Shown here piece by piece: positions 19,038 to 27,044 of a stretch of DNA of 64,000 nucleotides. The number at the start of each line of letters is the position of its first letter. The stretch's first letter is position 1. Under the pieces are notes generated by a model. That model was given only the letters and a program-made list of their open reading frames with translations, was not told the origin of the DNA and ran no database searches. This DNA is from Algibacter pectinivorans (GTDB lineage: Bacteria; Bacteroidota; Bacteroidia; Flavobacteriales; Flavobacteriaceae): assembly GCF_900112595.1 (NCBI RefSeq), contig NZ_FOMI01000008.1, positions 62,001 to 126,000 on the forward strand, written 5' to 3'. The translations under genes were made by a program, and so were the position numbers.

Positions 19038-21812
19038 ATGTTAAAAAAAATGAACTTTAAACATTTTATATACGCGTTATATGCTACTGTTTGTTTGAGC
19101 TTTACGTCATGTAAAGAACAAGCAACTATAGCAGAAGCAAAAAAATTAACCATTTCAGAAGGGTTTGAAAATCCATTAGGGTTTTATGATAAAATGCCAA
19201 CTTTTTCATGGCAGTTGCCAGTTTCAGAAGGTGTTTTAAGTCAATCAGCATATCAAATAGTAGTGGCTAGTAGTCCAGATTTGTTACCTGATCATGCAGA
19301 TTTATGGAACTCTAAAAAACAACAAACAGCACAATCTACTTGGATCAAGTATGAAGGAGCAGCTTTACAATCACGTCAAAAAGTATATTGGCAAGTTAAG
19401 TATTGGAATCAAGATAAGCAAGCTTCAAAATGGAGTGAAATTAATCATTTTGAGTTGGGTCTATTGAATAATAATGATTGGAAAGCCAAATGGATTGGTT
19501 TAGATACAAAAAAAGAAAAGGTTTTAGGAAGTCAAAATAATATTATTCATAGACCGCAATACTTAAGAAAAGGTTTCAAATTGTCTAATGATGTTGCTTC
19601 GGCAAGACTATACATTACTGCAAAAGGGGTTTTTGATGTGGCTATAAATGGAAAAGATGTTAGTGATGATGTAATGCCTCCTGGATATACGCCTTATAAA
19701 GAACGTATTGAAACGATTACTTACGATGTTACCAATTTAATAGAACCTGGAGAAAATACCGTAGGTGTTGAGGTTGCTGCAGGCTGGCATTCAGGACGTT
19801 TAGGTTGGATGGAATCATATTGGAGCGATACAGAAACTCCTAAAATGTTGTTTCAATTAGAATTAATTATGAAAGATGGTTCTAAAGAAATGATTTTATC
19901 TGATGACACATGGAAAGGAACAACATCTGGACCGATTCGAGTTTCTGAAATTTACGATGGAGAAACCTATGACGCCAATTTAGAAATGCCAAATTGGACC
20001 ACTACTAAATTTGATGATAAAACATGGGAGTCTGTAAAAACATTTCCTGTTACGGAAGACATAAGGCTAGAACCTAAAAGACATACCACTGTTAAATCTA
20101 AAATTGAATTAGCAACAAAAGCTATTATTGAAAAAGATGGAACTGCTATTTTTGATTTTCAACAGAATATGGTAGGTGTGCCTTTGCTAAAAGTGCCAAT
20201 GAAAAAAGGGCAAACATTAAAAGTTCGTTTTGCTGAAAAGTTATCTCCAGATGGTTCGTTTTATACTGAAAATTATAGAAGTGCGGAGTCAACTAATTAT
20301 TATACAGCTTCAAAGGACGGTGTTATTGAATGGATGCCAAAATTTACATTTCACGGATTTCAATATGTAGAATTAAGCGGATTTGATACTTCAAAAAAAC
20401 CATCAAAAGATTGGGTAACGGGATTAGTTCAATATTCAGATTTTGAAGAAAACGGAACCTTTACATCGTCTCACGAAAAATTAAATCAGTTACAAAGTAA
20501 TATTGTTTGGGGGTTAAGAGGTAATTTTTTTGATATACCAACCGATTGCCCGCAACGTGACGAACGCATGGGGTGGACAGCAGATGCACAAGTATTTGCA
20601 CCAGCATCTATGTTTAATGCAGATGTATATAAATTTTGGGCAAGTTGGATGCAAAGTGTTCGAGAATCACAAAGTGATAATGGAGCCATCCCTTGGGTTG
20701 TGCCAGATGTGCTGTTTAATAATAAAGTAAGTGCAGGTTGGGGAGATGCTTGTACTATTATTCCTTGGAAAATTTACCTAAAAACTGGAGACAAAGAAAT
20801 CCTAGAAGAGAATTTTGAAACCATGAAAGGTTGGGTAAAATACCACGAAAGTGTTACTAAAAATAACATTTCTTCTATGGGCTTTTTTGCAGATTGGTTG
20901 CAGCCACTTCCAGAAAATGGCGATAATAAAGGTGATACATCTAAAAGCTTAATAGGAACTGCGTTTTTTGCACATTCTGCAAACTTAACAGCAAAAACAG
21001 CGAAAGCTTTAGGTAAAACCGAAGAATTTAAAAAATATAATGCTATATATAAAACGGTTGCAAATGCTTTTGAAAACAAATTTTTTGAGAATGGAAAAGT
21101 AAAAGATGTTGCAGAAACACAAACCTCTTATTTACTAGCTTTAGCCTTTGGTTTACTTTCTGAAGAGCATAAAGCAAATGCTAAAAAACACTTATTAAGA
21201 AAAATAGCAGAAGCCGATAATCATTTAAGAACCGGATTTTTAGGTACGCCCTTATTATACGAAGTTTTAGATGCAACTGGTGAAATAGACTTGATGTACA
21301 AGTTATTATTTAACGAAACTTATCCGTCATGGTTTTATTCCATCAATCAAGGAGCAACCACTATTTGGGAACGTTGGAACAGTTATAGTAAAAAAGATGG
21401 TTTTAATGCGCAAAAAATGAATAGTTTAAACCATTATGCTTATGGTGCCATAGGCGAATGGATGTACGAACGTATTGCTGGTATTGCACCCTTAGAAGCG
21501 GGTTACAAAACCATTAGAATAGCACCAGTACCAAAAGAGCCATTAACATCATCATCAGCCAGTTTAAATACACCTTATGGTAACGTATCTTCATCTTGGG
21601 AAATAAAAGGTAGTGATTTTAAATTAGAAGTAGTGGTCCCGCCAAATACCACAGCAAAAGTTGTTATTCTAGCTAATACGAAACAAGCACTCTTATTAAA
21701 TGATACTAACTTTAAAGATAATTCAAACGTAAAATTAACTAATACAGACAAGGATGCATTTGTATTAGAAGTACAACCTGGAACGTACTCATTTCAATCA
21801 AAACTTAAATAA
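19038..21812 (+). CDS. GH78 alpha-L-rhamnosidase, second of a tandem pair
   Basis: This 924-residue lipoprotein (FTSC lipobox) has the same domain order as the gene before it and long identical stretches, such as FFDIPTDCPQRDER and NSLNHYAYGAIG. The pair evidently arose by tandem duplication. Active-site regions are intact: DCPQRDERMGWTADAQ and GATTIWERWNSY. The loops differ, for example SRGRALYENF in the first against GWMESYWSD here, which suggests different linkage or sulfation preferences. An ATG at 19050 (MNFKHFIY) is an alternative start. The gene is 3 bp after its paralogue and 6 bp before the next, so translation is probably coupled. Confidence 0.93.
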   Translation: MLKKMNFKHFIYALYATVCLSFTSCKEQATIAEAKKLTISEGFENPLGFYDKMPTFSWQLPVSEGVLSQSAYQIVVASSPDLLPDHADLWNSKKQQTAQSTWIKYEGAALQSRQKVYWQVKYWNQDKQASKWSEINHFELGLLNNNDWKAKWIGLDTKKEKVLGSQNNIIHRPQYLRKGFKLSNDVASARLYITAKGVFDVAINGKDVSDDVMPPGYTPYKERIETITYDVTNLIEPGENTVGVEVAAGWHSGRLGWMESYWSDTETPKMLFQLELIMKDGSKEMILSDDTWKGTTSGPIRVSEIYDGETYDANLEMPNWTTTKFDDKTWESVKTFPVTEDIRLEPKRHTTVKSKIELATKAIIEKDGTAIFDFQQNMVGVPLLKVPMKKGQTLKVRFAEKLSPDGSFYTENYRSAESTNYYTASKDGVIEWMPKFTFHGFQYVELSGFDTSKKPSKDWVTGLVQYSDFEENGTFTSSHEKLNQLQSNIVWGLRGNFFDIPTDCPQRDERMGWTADAQVFAPASMFNADVYKFWASWMQSVRESQSDNGAIPWVVPDVLFNNKVSAGWGDACTIIPWKIYLKTGDKEILEENFETMKGWVKYHESVTKNNISSMGFFADWLQPLPENGDNKGDTSKSLIGTAFFAHSANLTAKTAKALGKTEEFKKYNAIYKTVANAFENKFFENGKVKDVAETQTSYLLALAFGLLSEEHKANAKKHLLRKIAEADNHLRTGFLGTPLLYEVLDATGEIDLMYKLLFNETYPSWFYSINQGATTIWERWNSYSKKDGFNAQKMNSLNHYAYGAIGEWMYERIAGIAPLEAGYKTIRIAPVPKEPLTSSSASLNTPYGNVSSSWEIKGSDFKLEVVVPPNTTAKVVILANTKQALLLNDTNFKDNSNVKLTNTDKDAFVLEVQPGTYSFQSKLK

Positions 21813-21818
21813 TTAAAA

Positions 21819-23825
21819 ATGAAAATAAATTTAGTATCGTTTTTGCTTTTCGTATCAAGTTTATTATTGAACGCGCAGTCCACAAAATTTACTACGCCCA
21901 TTATTGATAACGAAGTTATATTTCAAGAAAATAACGGTATGGTTGCTGTTGAAGCAGAATACTTTAATAAACAAAGCAAGTTCGAACACAGACAATGGTA
22001 TATCACTTCAAAGAATGCTGTATCTAATGTAGGTAGTGATGAAGACGCTCCACATCACATAAATGCAAGTAATGATACTTATATTGAAATATTACCAGAT
22101 ACAAGAATAACACATTCTGATAAGCTAGTTCAAGGCGAAAACTTTTCCAATAAGGCGGGAGAAATAGGAATCTTGCATTATAAAGTTAGAATTAGTAATC
22201 CAGGACGCTATTACGTTTGGGTACGAGCATTTAGCACAGGAAGTGAGGATAATGGTTTACATGTTGGATTAAATGGAGCATGGCCTAAAAATGGGCAGCG
22301 CATGCAATGGTGTGAAGGCAAAAATAAATGGACCTGGGAGAGTAAGCAAAGAACAAAAGAAGAGCATTGTGGTATAGCTAAAGAAATCTATTTAGATATA
22401 GAAAAAGCAGGTGTTCATGATATACAATTTAGTATGCGTGAAGATGGTTTTGAGTTTGATAAATTCATTTTAACCAAAGACAGTACGTACACGCCAAAAG
22501 GCGAAGGTTTAAAAGTAACCACGCTTTGGCCTATGCAATCGTATTACAAACAAATAGCAGCTTCTAATATTGAAAATAAAACCCTACCTATTGATGATTT
22601 TCCAATAAAAGGCACAGGGTTTTATAAACATGCTGAAGGTAAATGGCTAGGTATTAACCCAAACAAGCAACAGGAAGCGCAAACAACAACGCCTTTTACG
22701 TTTAAAAACGGAAATTATGATTTGGTATTTGTTGCTGTTGGCGAAAATGATGGACAATCAGAATTTACTATAAGAATCAATAATAAAAAATTAGGCACGT
22801 TTAAACCGCCATTAACTAAAGACCTATTTGAAGAAGGAGAAAGTAATAACGCCCTTTGGGAAAATGTAAAATTTAAAAAAGGTGATAAAATAACAGTAAT
22901 TGCCAAAATTGGAAGTGCAGACGGAAAAGAATGGGCAAGAGCACGTTGGTCTGGTATTATTTTTGCCCCAGTTGGTAAAGGTAAGGAGGTCATAAAAACA
23001 CCTTATAATGGAGCAATAAAGGTTGCGCAAAACACAGCACCTGTAATTAAAGCGCCTAAAGGTCGTATTGCTGTTGTTGCCGATGGTAACTCACCCGATC
23101 CTGACGATTTAGGTGGCACTGCTATTTCCCTAGCTTTATTAAGAGCCACAGGTTTAGAAAACACTTTGGTACACTATTCTCATAGTTGTGATATTGTTCG
23201 TGTCAATAGAATTTCTGAAAAAGCCGAAATCGAGAGACACGCGCTTATGCAAAGTGTTTGTGATGTAACAGCAAGACGATGGGGTGGTTTTGATGGGCTA
23301 AAATTTTTAGATGCAAAATGGAATATAGATGAAACTATTAAAGATTTAGCTAAAGCCATTAACGCATCTACAGCTGAAGACCCATTATGGATTATAGAAG
23401 CAGGCGAACCTGATATAATTGGTTTTGCACTTGATGCGAGTTCTAAAGACAAACATAAACATGTAAAAGTAATAACACACCACCCTGCAAATGACGACGC
23501 CGGAGATTTTTATACTTGGCAACAAATATTAGATTTTGGAGTTGAAGAAGTTCGAATTCCAGACCAGAACATAAAACTTAAAGTAAATATTGCTGAGTGG
23601 GATTGGGCTAGAGACCATAAAGACCCAAGGTTACAACAAGTATGGTTATTTGGTAAAATGGCAGAGGTGGATGATGTAGTTAAGTTTCAAAAAGGAAAAT
23701 GGGATTGCTCTGATGCGGGTATGATTTTGTATTGGATAACAGGTGCCAACTTAAATAATGGACTTAAACAAGGTACAGTAGATGATGTTAAAAATATCTT
23801 ACTAAATTATATTGCTAAAAATTAA
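21819..23825 (+). CDS. Nucleoside-hydrolase-like protein with two beta-sandwich domains, function unknown
   Basis: I do not recognise an assigned function. The 668 residues start with a signal peptide (LLLNAQ, about residue 20). Residues about 30-215 look like a carbohydrate-binding beta-sandwich (MVAVEAEYFNKQ, RYYVWVRAFSTG). Residues 255-400 form a second beta-rich domain (YDLVFVAVGEND, WSGIIFAP). Residues 412-668 resemble the nucleoside-hydrolase-like fold: RIAVVADGNSPDPDDLGGTA is close to the Asp-rich calcium site of that superfamily (DxDPGxDD, or DPDD in the DUF1593 branch), and PLWIIEAGEPDIIG follows. Nucleoside hydrolases cleave N-ribosyl bonds, which makes no sense here, so a glycan-directed role is inferred. 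It lies 6 bp after GH78 and 10 bp before a sulfatase. Confidence 0.6.
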   Translation: MKINLVSFLLFVSSLLLNAQSTKFTTPIIDNEVIFQENNGMVAVEAEYFNKQSKFEHRQWYITSKNAVSNVGSDEDAPHHINASNDTYIEILPDTRITHSDKLVQGENFSNKAGEIGILHYKVRISNPGRYYVWVRAFSTGSEDNGLHVGLNGAWPKNGQRMQWCEGKNKWTWESKQRTKEEHCGIAKEIYLDIEKAGVHDIQFSMREDGFEFDKFILTKDSTYTPKGEGLKVTTLWPMQSYYKQIAASNIENKTLPIDDFPIKGTGFYKHAEGKWLGINPNKQQEAQTTTPFTFKNGNYDLVFVAVGENDGQSEFTIRINNKKLGTFKPPLTKDLFEEGESNNALWENVKFKKGDKITVIAKIGSADGKEWARARWSGIIFAPVGKGKEVIKTPYNGAIKVAQNTAPVIKAPKGRIAVVADGNSPDPDDLGGTAISLALLRATGLENTLVHYSHSCDIVRVNRISEKAEIERHALMQSVCDVTARRWGGFDGLKFLDAKWNIDETIKDLAKAINASTAEDPLWIIEAGEPDIIGFALDASSKDKHKHVKVITHHPANDDAGDFYTWQQILDFGVEEVRIPDQNIKLKVNIAEWDWARDHKDPRLQQVWLFGKMAEVDDVVKFQKGKWDCSDAGMILYWITGANLNNGLKQGTVDDVKNILLNYIAKN

Positions 23826-23835
23826 CCCATTAAGG

Positions 23836-25329
23836 ATGAAAATTATAAAAAAAAGTGTTAGTTTATTAGTGGTTTTCCTAGTTTTAGGAGGTTGTAAAAG
23901 AAAAGAAATAAAGGGAAATATCGGTGATAGAGTTGCTGTCAAAAAACCTAATGTAGTTTATATTCTAACAGATCAATGGAGAAGTACAGCTCTAGGTTAC
24001 GCTGGTAATCCAGATGTAAAAACGCCTAATTTAGATGCGTTTGCCAAAGAGTCGGTGAATTTTACAAATGCCGTATCTGTAATGCCAGTGTGTACACCGC
24101 ACAGAGCAGCATTGTTAACAGGTAAGTTTCCAACAACAACAGGTATGTTTGTTAATGATTTGTATTTGCCATCTGAAGAATTAACAATGGCAGAAATTTA
24201 CAAAGCAGAAGGGTACAACACAGCCTATTGGGGTAAATGGCATTTAGATGGACATGGGCGGTTAAATTACATTCCAAAAGAAAGACGCCAAGGTTTTGAC
24301 TATTGGAAGGCTCTAGAGTGCTCGCATAATTACACCAAAATGCCGTATTATGATAATAATAATCCTGAGATAAAATACTGGAAAGAGTATTCGCCATTTG
24401 CAATTGTTAAAGATGCCAATCAATATATAACAGAGCATGCCAAGGACGACAAACCGTTTTTAGCATTCATTTCAATTGCAACACCGCATTTTCCGCACGA
24501 TAATGCGCAAAAAAAGTATAAGGATTTGTACCCGCCAGAATCTTTAACCTTAAACCCAAATGTTACTGAAAAGTTTAAAAATAAAAGTCGTGAAGAATTG
24601 CAAGGGTACTATGCACATGCAACCGCAACCGATGAAGCCATTGGAACCGTTTTAGCTAAACTAAAAGAACTTGATATATTAAATAATACTATTATAGTTT
24701 TTTCTGCCGACCATGGCGAAATGATGGGGGCACATGACGTTAGACCTTTCCAGAAACAGCGTGCATGGGATGAATCTATAAAAGTCCCATTTTTAATAAG
24801 CTATCCAGGAATAGATAAGCAAAAAGGTGCAATTATAAATGCACCTATAAACACGCCAGATATTTTACCCTCCTTGTTAGGGTTGTCTAACATAAAAATC
24901 CCCCAAAATATAGAAGGAGAAAATTTAACAGCACTAATAAAGAATCCTGATTCGAGTGCAGATAGAGTAGCATTAGTAATGAGTGTTGCCCCTTTTGCAG
25001 GCAATTATAATAGTTTACCTTATAGAGCCATTAGAACCAAACAATACACCTATGCAAGAACACCTAATGGCCCAAGTATGTTTTTTGATAATGCGGCAGA
25101 TCCTTACCAAATGAATAATTTGTTAGGTAAACCTGAGTTTAAAGCAATTCAATTAGAATTAGATAATAAATTGAATGGGAAATTAGCTCAAATTGGAGAT
25201 GAGTTTAAATCAAGAGATTATTATCTCAAAAAATACAACTACACATTTGATAAGAAAAAGCCAGCTGTTCCACATTGGGAATTTGAAGTAGGCAAGGGAG
25301 TTGTACAATCACCAAAACCAGTAAAGTAA
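23836..25329 (+). CDS. S1-family sulfatase, lipoprotein
   Basis: This 497-residue lipoprotein (lipobox LGGC, Cys20) is a formylglycine sulfatase. The maturation motif is Cys86-T-P-H-R90 in PVCTPHRAALLTG. The metal site is TDQW (Asp46-Gln47) and SADHGEMMGAHD. TAYWGKWHLDGHGR carries the active-site Lys and His. The longest frame starts at a TTG (23812) overlapping the previous gene, but the ATG at 23836 gives a textbook lipoprotein signal and is preferred. It probably acts in the periplasm on oligosaccharides brought in by SusCD. The C-terminal extension beyond residue 440 is lysine-rich, with no recognised domain. Confidence 0.9.
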   Translation: MKIIKKSVSLLVVFLVLGGCKRKEIKGNIGDRVAVKKPNVVYILTDQWRSTALGYAGNPDVKTPNLDAFAKESVNFTNAVSVMPVCTPHRAALLTGKFPTTTGMFVNDLYLPSEELTMAEIYKAEGYNTAYWGKWHLDGHGRLNYIPKERRQGFDYWKALECSHNYTKMPYYDNNNPEIKYWKEYSPFAIVKDANQYITEHAKDDKPFLAFISIATPHFPHDNAQKKYKDLYPPESLTLNPNVTEKFKNKSREELQGYYAHATATDEAIGTVLAKLKELDILNNTIIVFSADHGEMMGAHDVRPFQKQRAWDESIKVPFLISYPGIDKQKGAIINAPINTPDILPSLLGLSNIKIPQNIEGENLTALIKNPDSSADRVALVMSVAPFAGNYNSLPYRAIRTKQYTYARTPNGPSMFFDNAADPYQMNNLLGKPEFKAIQLELDNKLNGKLAQIGDEFKSRDYYLKKYNYTFDKKKPAVPHWEFEVGKGVVQSPKPVK

Positions 25330-25364
25330 AACTTCTATATATTTATTTAATCAATATTATTAAA

Positions 25365-27044
25365 ATGAATAAATTACTAACATTATCAATAATAGGATTG
25401 TCGTTTCTAGCTTGTAATAAAAGCACATCTTCTAAAACAAAAGAAGAAAAACCTAATATTATTTTTATCCTAACAGACGACCAACGATGGGATGCTTTAG
25501 GCTATGCAGGAAATGATTTAGCCCACACTCCAGAAATGGATAAATTAGCAAAAAGTGGTGTGTTTTTTAAAAACACCATTGCTACAACCCCTATTTGCGC
25601 AGCAAGTAGAGCTAGTATATTTAGTGGCTTACAAGAGCGAACACATAACTATAGTTTTTCTAGTAAAGCTATGAAAGATGAGTACATGGAATATGCTTTC
25701 CCTAGAGTTTTAAAAAAATCTGGATATTACACAGGTTTGTATGGTAAATTTGGTGTAAAATATAAAAAATTAGATTCACTTTATAATATTCATGAAAATT
25801 ACGATTTAAGATACGATCTTAAAGATAGAACTAGTTACTATTATAAAACTTTAGGTAACGATACCGTTCACTTAACACGTTATACCGGAGAAAAGGCACT
25901 GCAATTTTTAGAAAAGGCACCAACAGATAAACCGTTTTGTTTACAGCTTAGTTTTAGTGCACCTCATGCAAGTGACAACACTCTTGAACAGTATTTTTGG
26001 CAAGAAGAAAACAATCATGTTTTAGAAAATGTAACTGTACCAGATGCAAATATTTCTTCGGATGAAGACTATAATAAACTGCCACAACTAGTTAAAGATG
26101 GCTTTAATCGGTTACGTTGGTATTGGCGTTATGACACTCTAGAGAAATACCAACATAGTGTTAAAGGCTATTATAGAATGTTAGCCGGTATTGATAATGA
26201 GATTGCTAAAATAAGATCGAAACTAGAGGAAAAAGGAATAGCAGATAATACTATTATTGTTTTAATGGGAGATAATGGTTTTTTCTTAGGCGAAAGACAA
26301 ATTTCTGGTAAATGGTTAATGTACGATAACTCACTAAAAGTGCCACTAATTATCTACGACCCTAGAAATAAAGAGCATAAAGATGTTGAAGCTATGGCTT
26401 TAAATATTGATGTACCTTCTACTATATTGGATTATGCTAATATTCAAGCTCCTAGTACTTGGCACGGAAAAAGTTTAAAACCTTTAGTAGATAAAGAGAG
26501 TGTAAGTTTAGATCGTGATACTATTTTAATAGAGCATTTATGGGACTTTAAAAATATAGCACCAAGTGAAGGGGTACGAACTAAAGACTGGAAATATTTT
26601 AGATATGTTGATAATAAATCTATTGAAGAATTATACAATTTAAAAGATGACCCAAGGGAAACAAATAACCTTGTAAATAATGAACAGTATCAAGATATTT
26701 TAAATAATTTAAGGACAAAGTGTGAAGATTTAATAGAAAAGTATAAAGATCCTTATGCCTTAACCATTAATAATAATAAATTTAATGGCAACACTTTTAG
26801 ATGGCATGTACCCGAAGGTTCTCAAAAACAAACCGCATATCAAATTCTAGTCGCATCGTCCAAAGAAAACATCAATAACAATATAGGAGACGTTTGGAAT
26901 AGTACTAAAATACAAAGCACTTTAAAAGAAGCCAAAAAACCTAGTAATCTTAAATTAGAACAAAGCAAAACCTATTATTGGAAAATGCGAATTTATGACG
27001 AACTTAATAGAACAGGAAGCTATACCTCATTTCAAGAAATTTAA
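25365..27044 (+). CDS. S1-family sulfatase with a C-terminal GH78-type Fn3-like domain
   Basis: This 559-residue lipoprotein (FLAC, Cys17) has TDDQRWDALGYAG (Asp38-Asp39-Gln40) and the maturation motif Cys78-A-A-S-R82 (CxAxR, Ala for the usual Pro). LYGKFGVKY and MGDNGFFLGERQ complete the site. The sulfatase domain ends near residue 465. Residues 473-559 (TFRWHVPEGSQKQTAYQILVAS to TSFQEI) clearly resemble the N-terminal Fn3-like domain of the GH78 proteins encoded upstream (TFSWKL... AYHIVVAS ... NSFEL). The protein stops at that domain's end. This is either a binding module or what remains of a sulfatase-GH78 fusion, a fusion type known from ulvan loci. The next gene starts at the base after the stop codon. 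Confidence 0.88.
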   Translation: MNKLLTLSIIGLSFLACNKSTSSKTKEEKPNIIFILTDDQRWDALGYAGNDLAHTPEMDKLAKSGVFFKNTIATTPICAASRASIFSGLQERTHNYSFSSKAMKDEYMEYAFPRVLKKSGYYTGLYGKFGVKYKKLDSLYNIHENYDLRYDLKDRTSYYYKTLGNDTVHLTRYTGEKALQFLEKAPTDKPFCLQLSFSAPHASDNTLEQYFWQEENNHVLENVTVPDANISSDEDYNKLPQLVKDGFNRLRWYWRYDTLEKYQHSVKGYYRMLAGIDNEIAKIRSKLEEKGIADNTIIVLMGDNGFFLGERQISGKWLMYDNSLKVPLIIYDPRNKEHKDVEAMALNIDVPSTILDYANIQAPSTWHGKSLKPLVDKESVSLDRDTILIEHLWDFKNIAPSEGVRTKDWKYFRYVDNKSIEELYNLKDDPRETNNLVNNEQYQDILNNLRTKCEDLIEKYKDPYALTINNNKFNGNTFRWHVPEGSQKQTAYQILVASSKENINNNIGDVWNSTKIQSTLKEAKKPSNLKLEQSKTYYWKMRIYDELNRTGSYTSFQEI

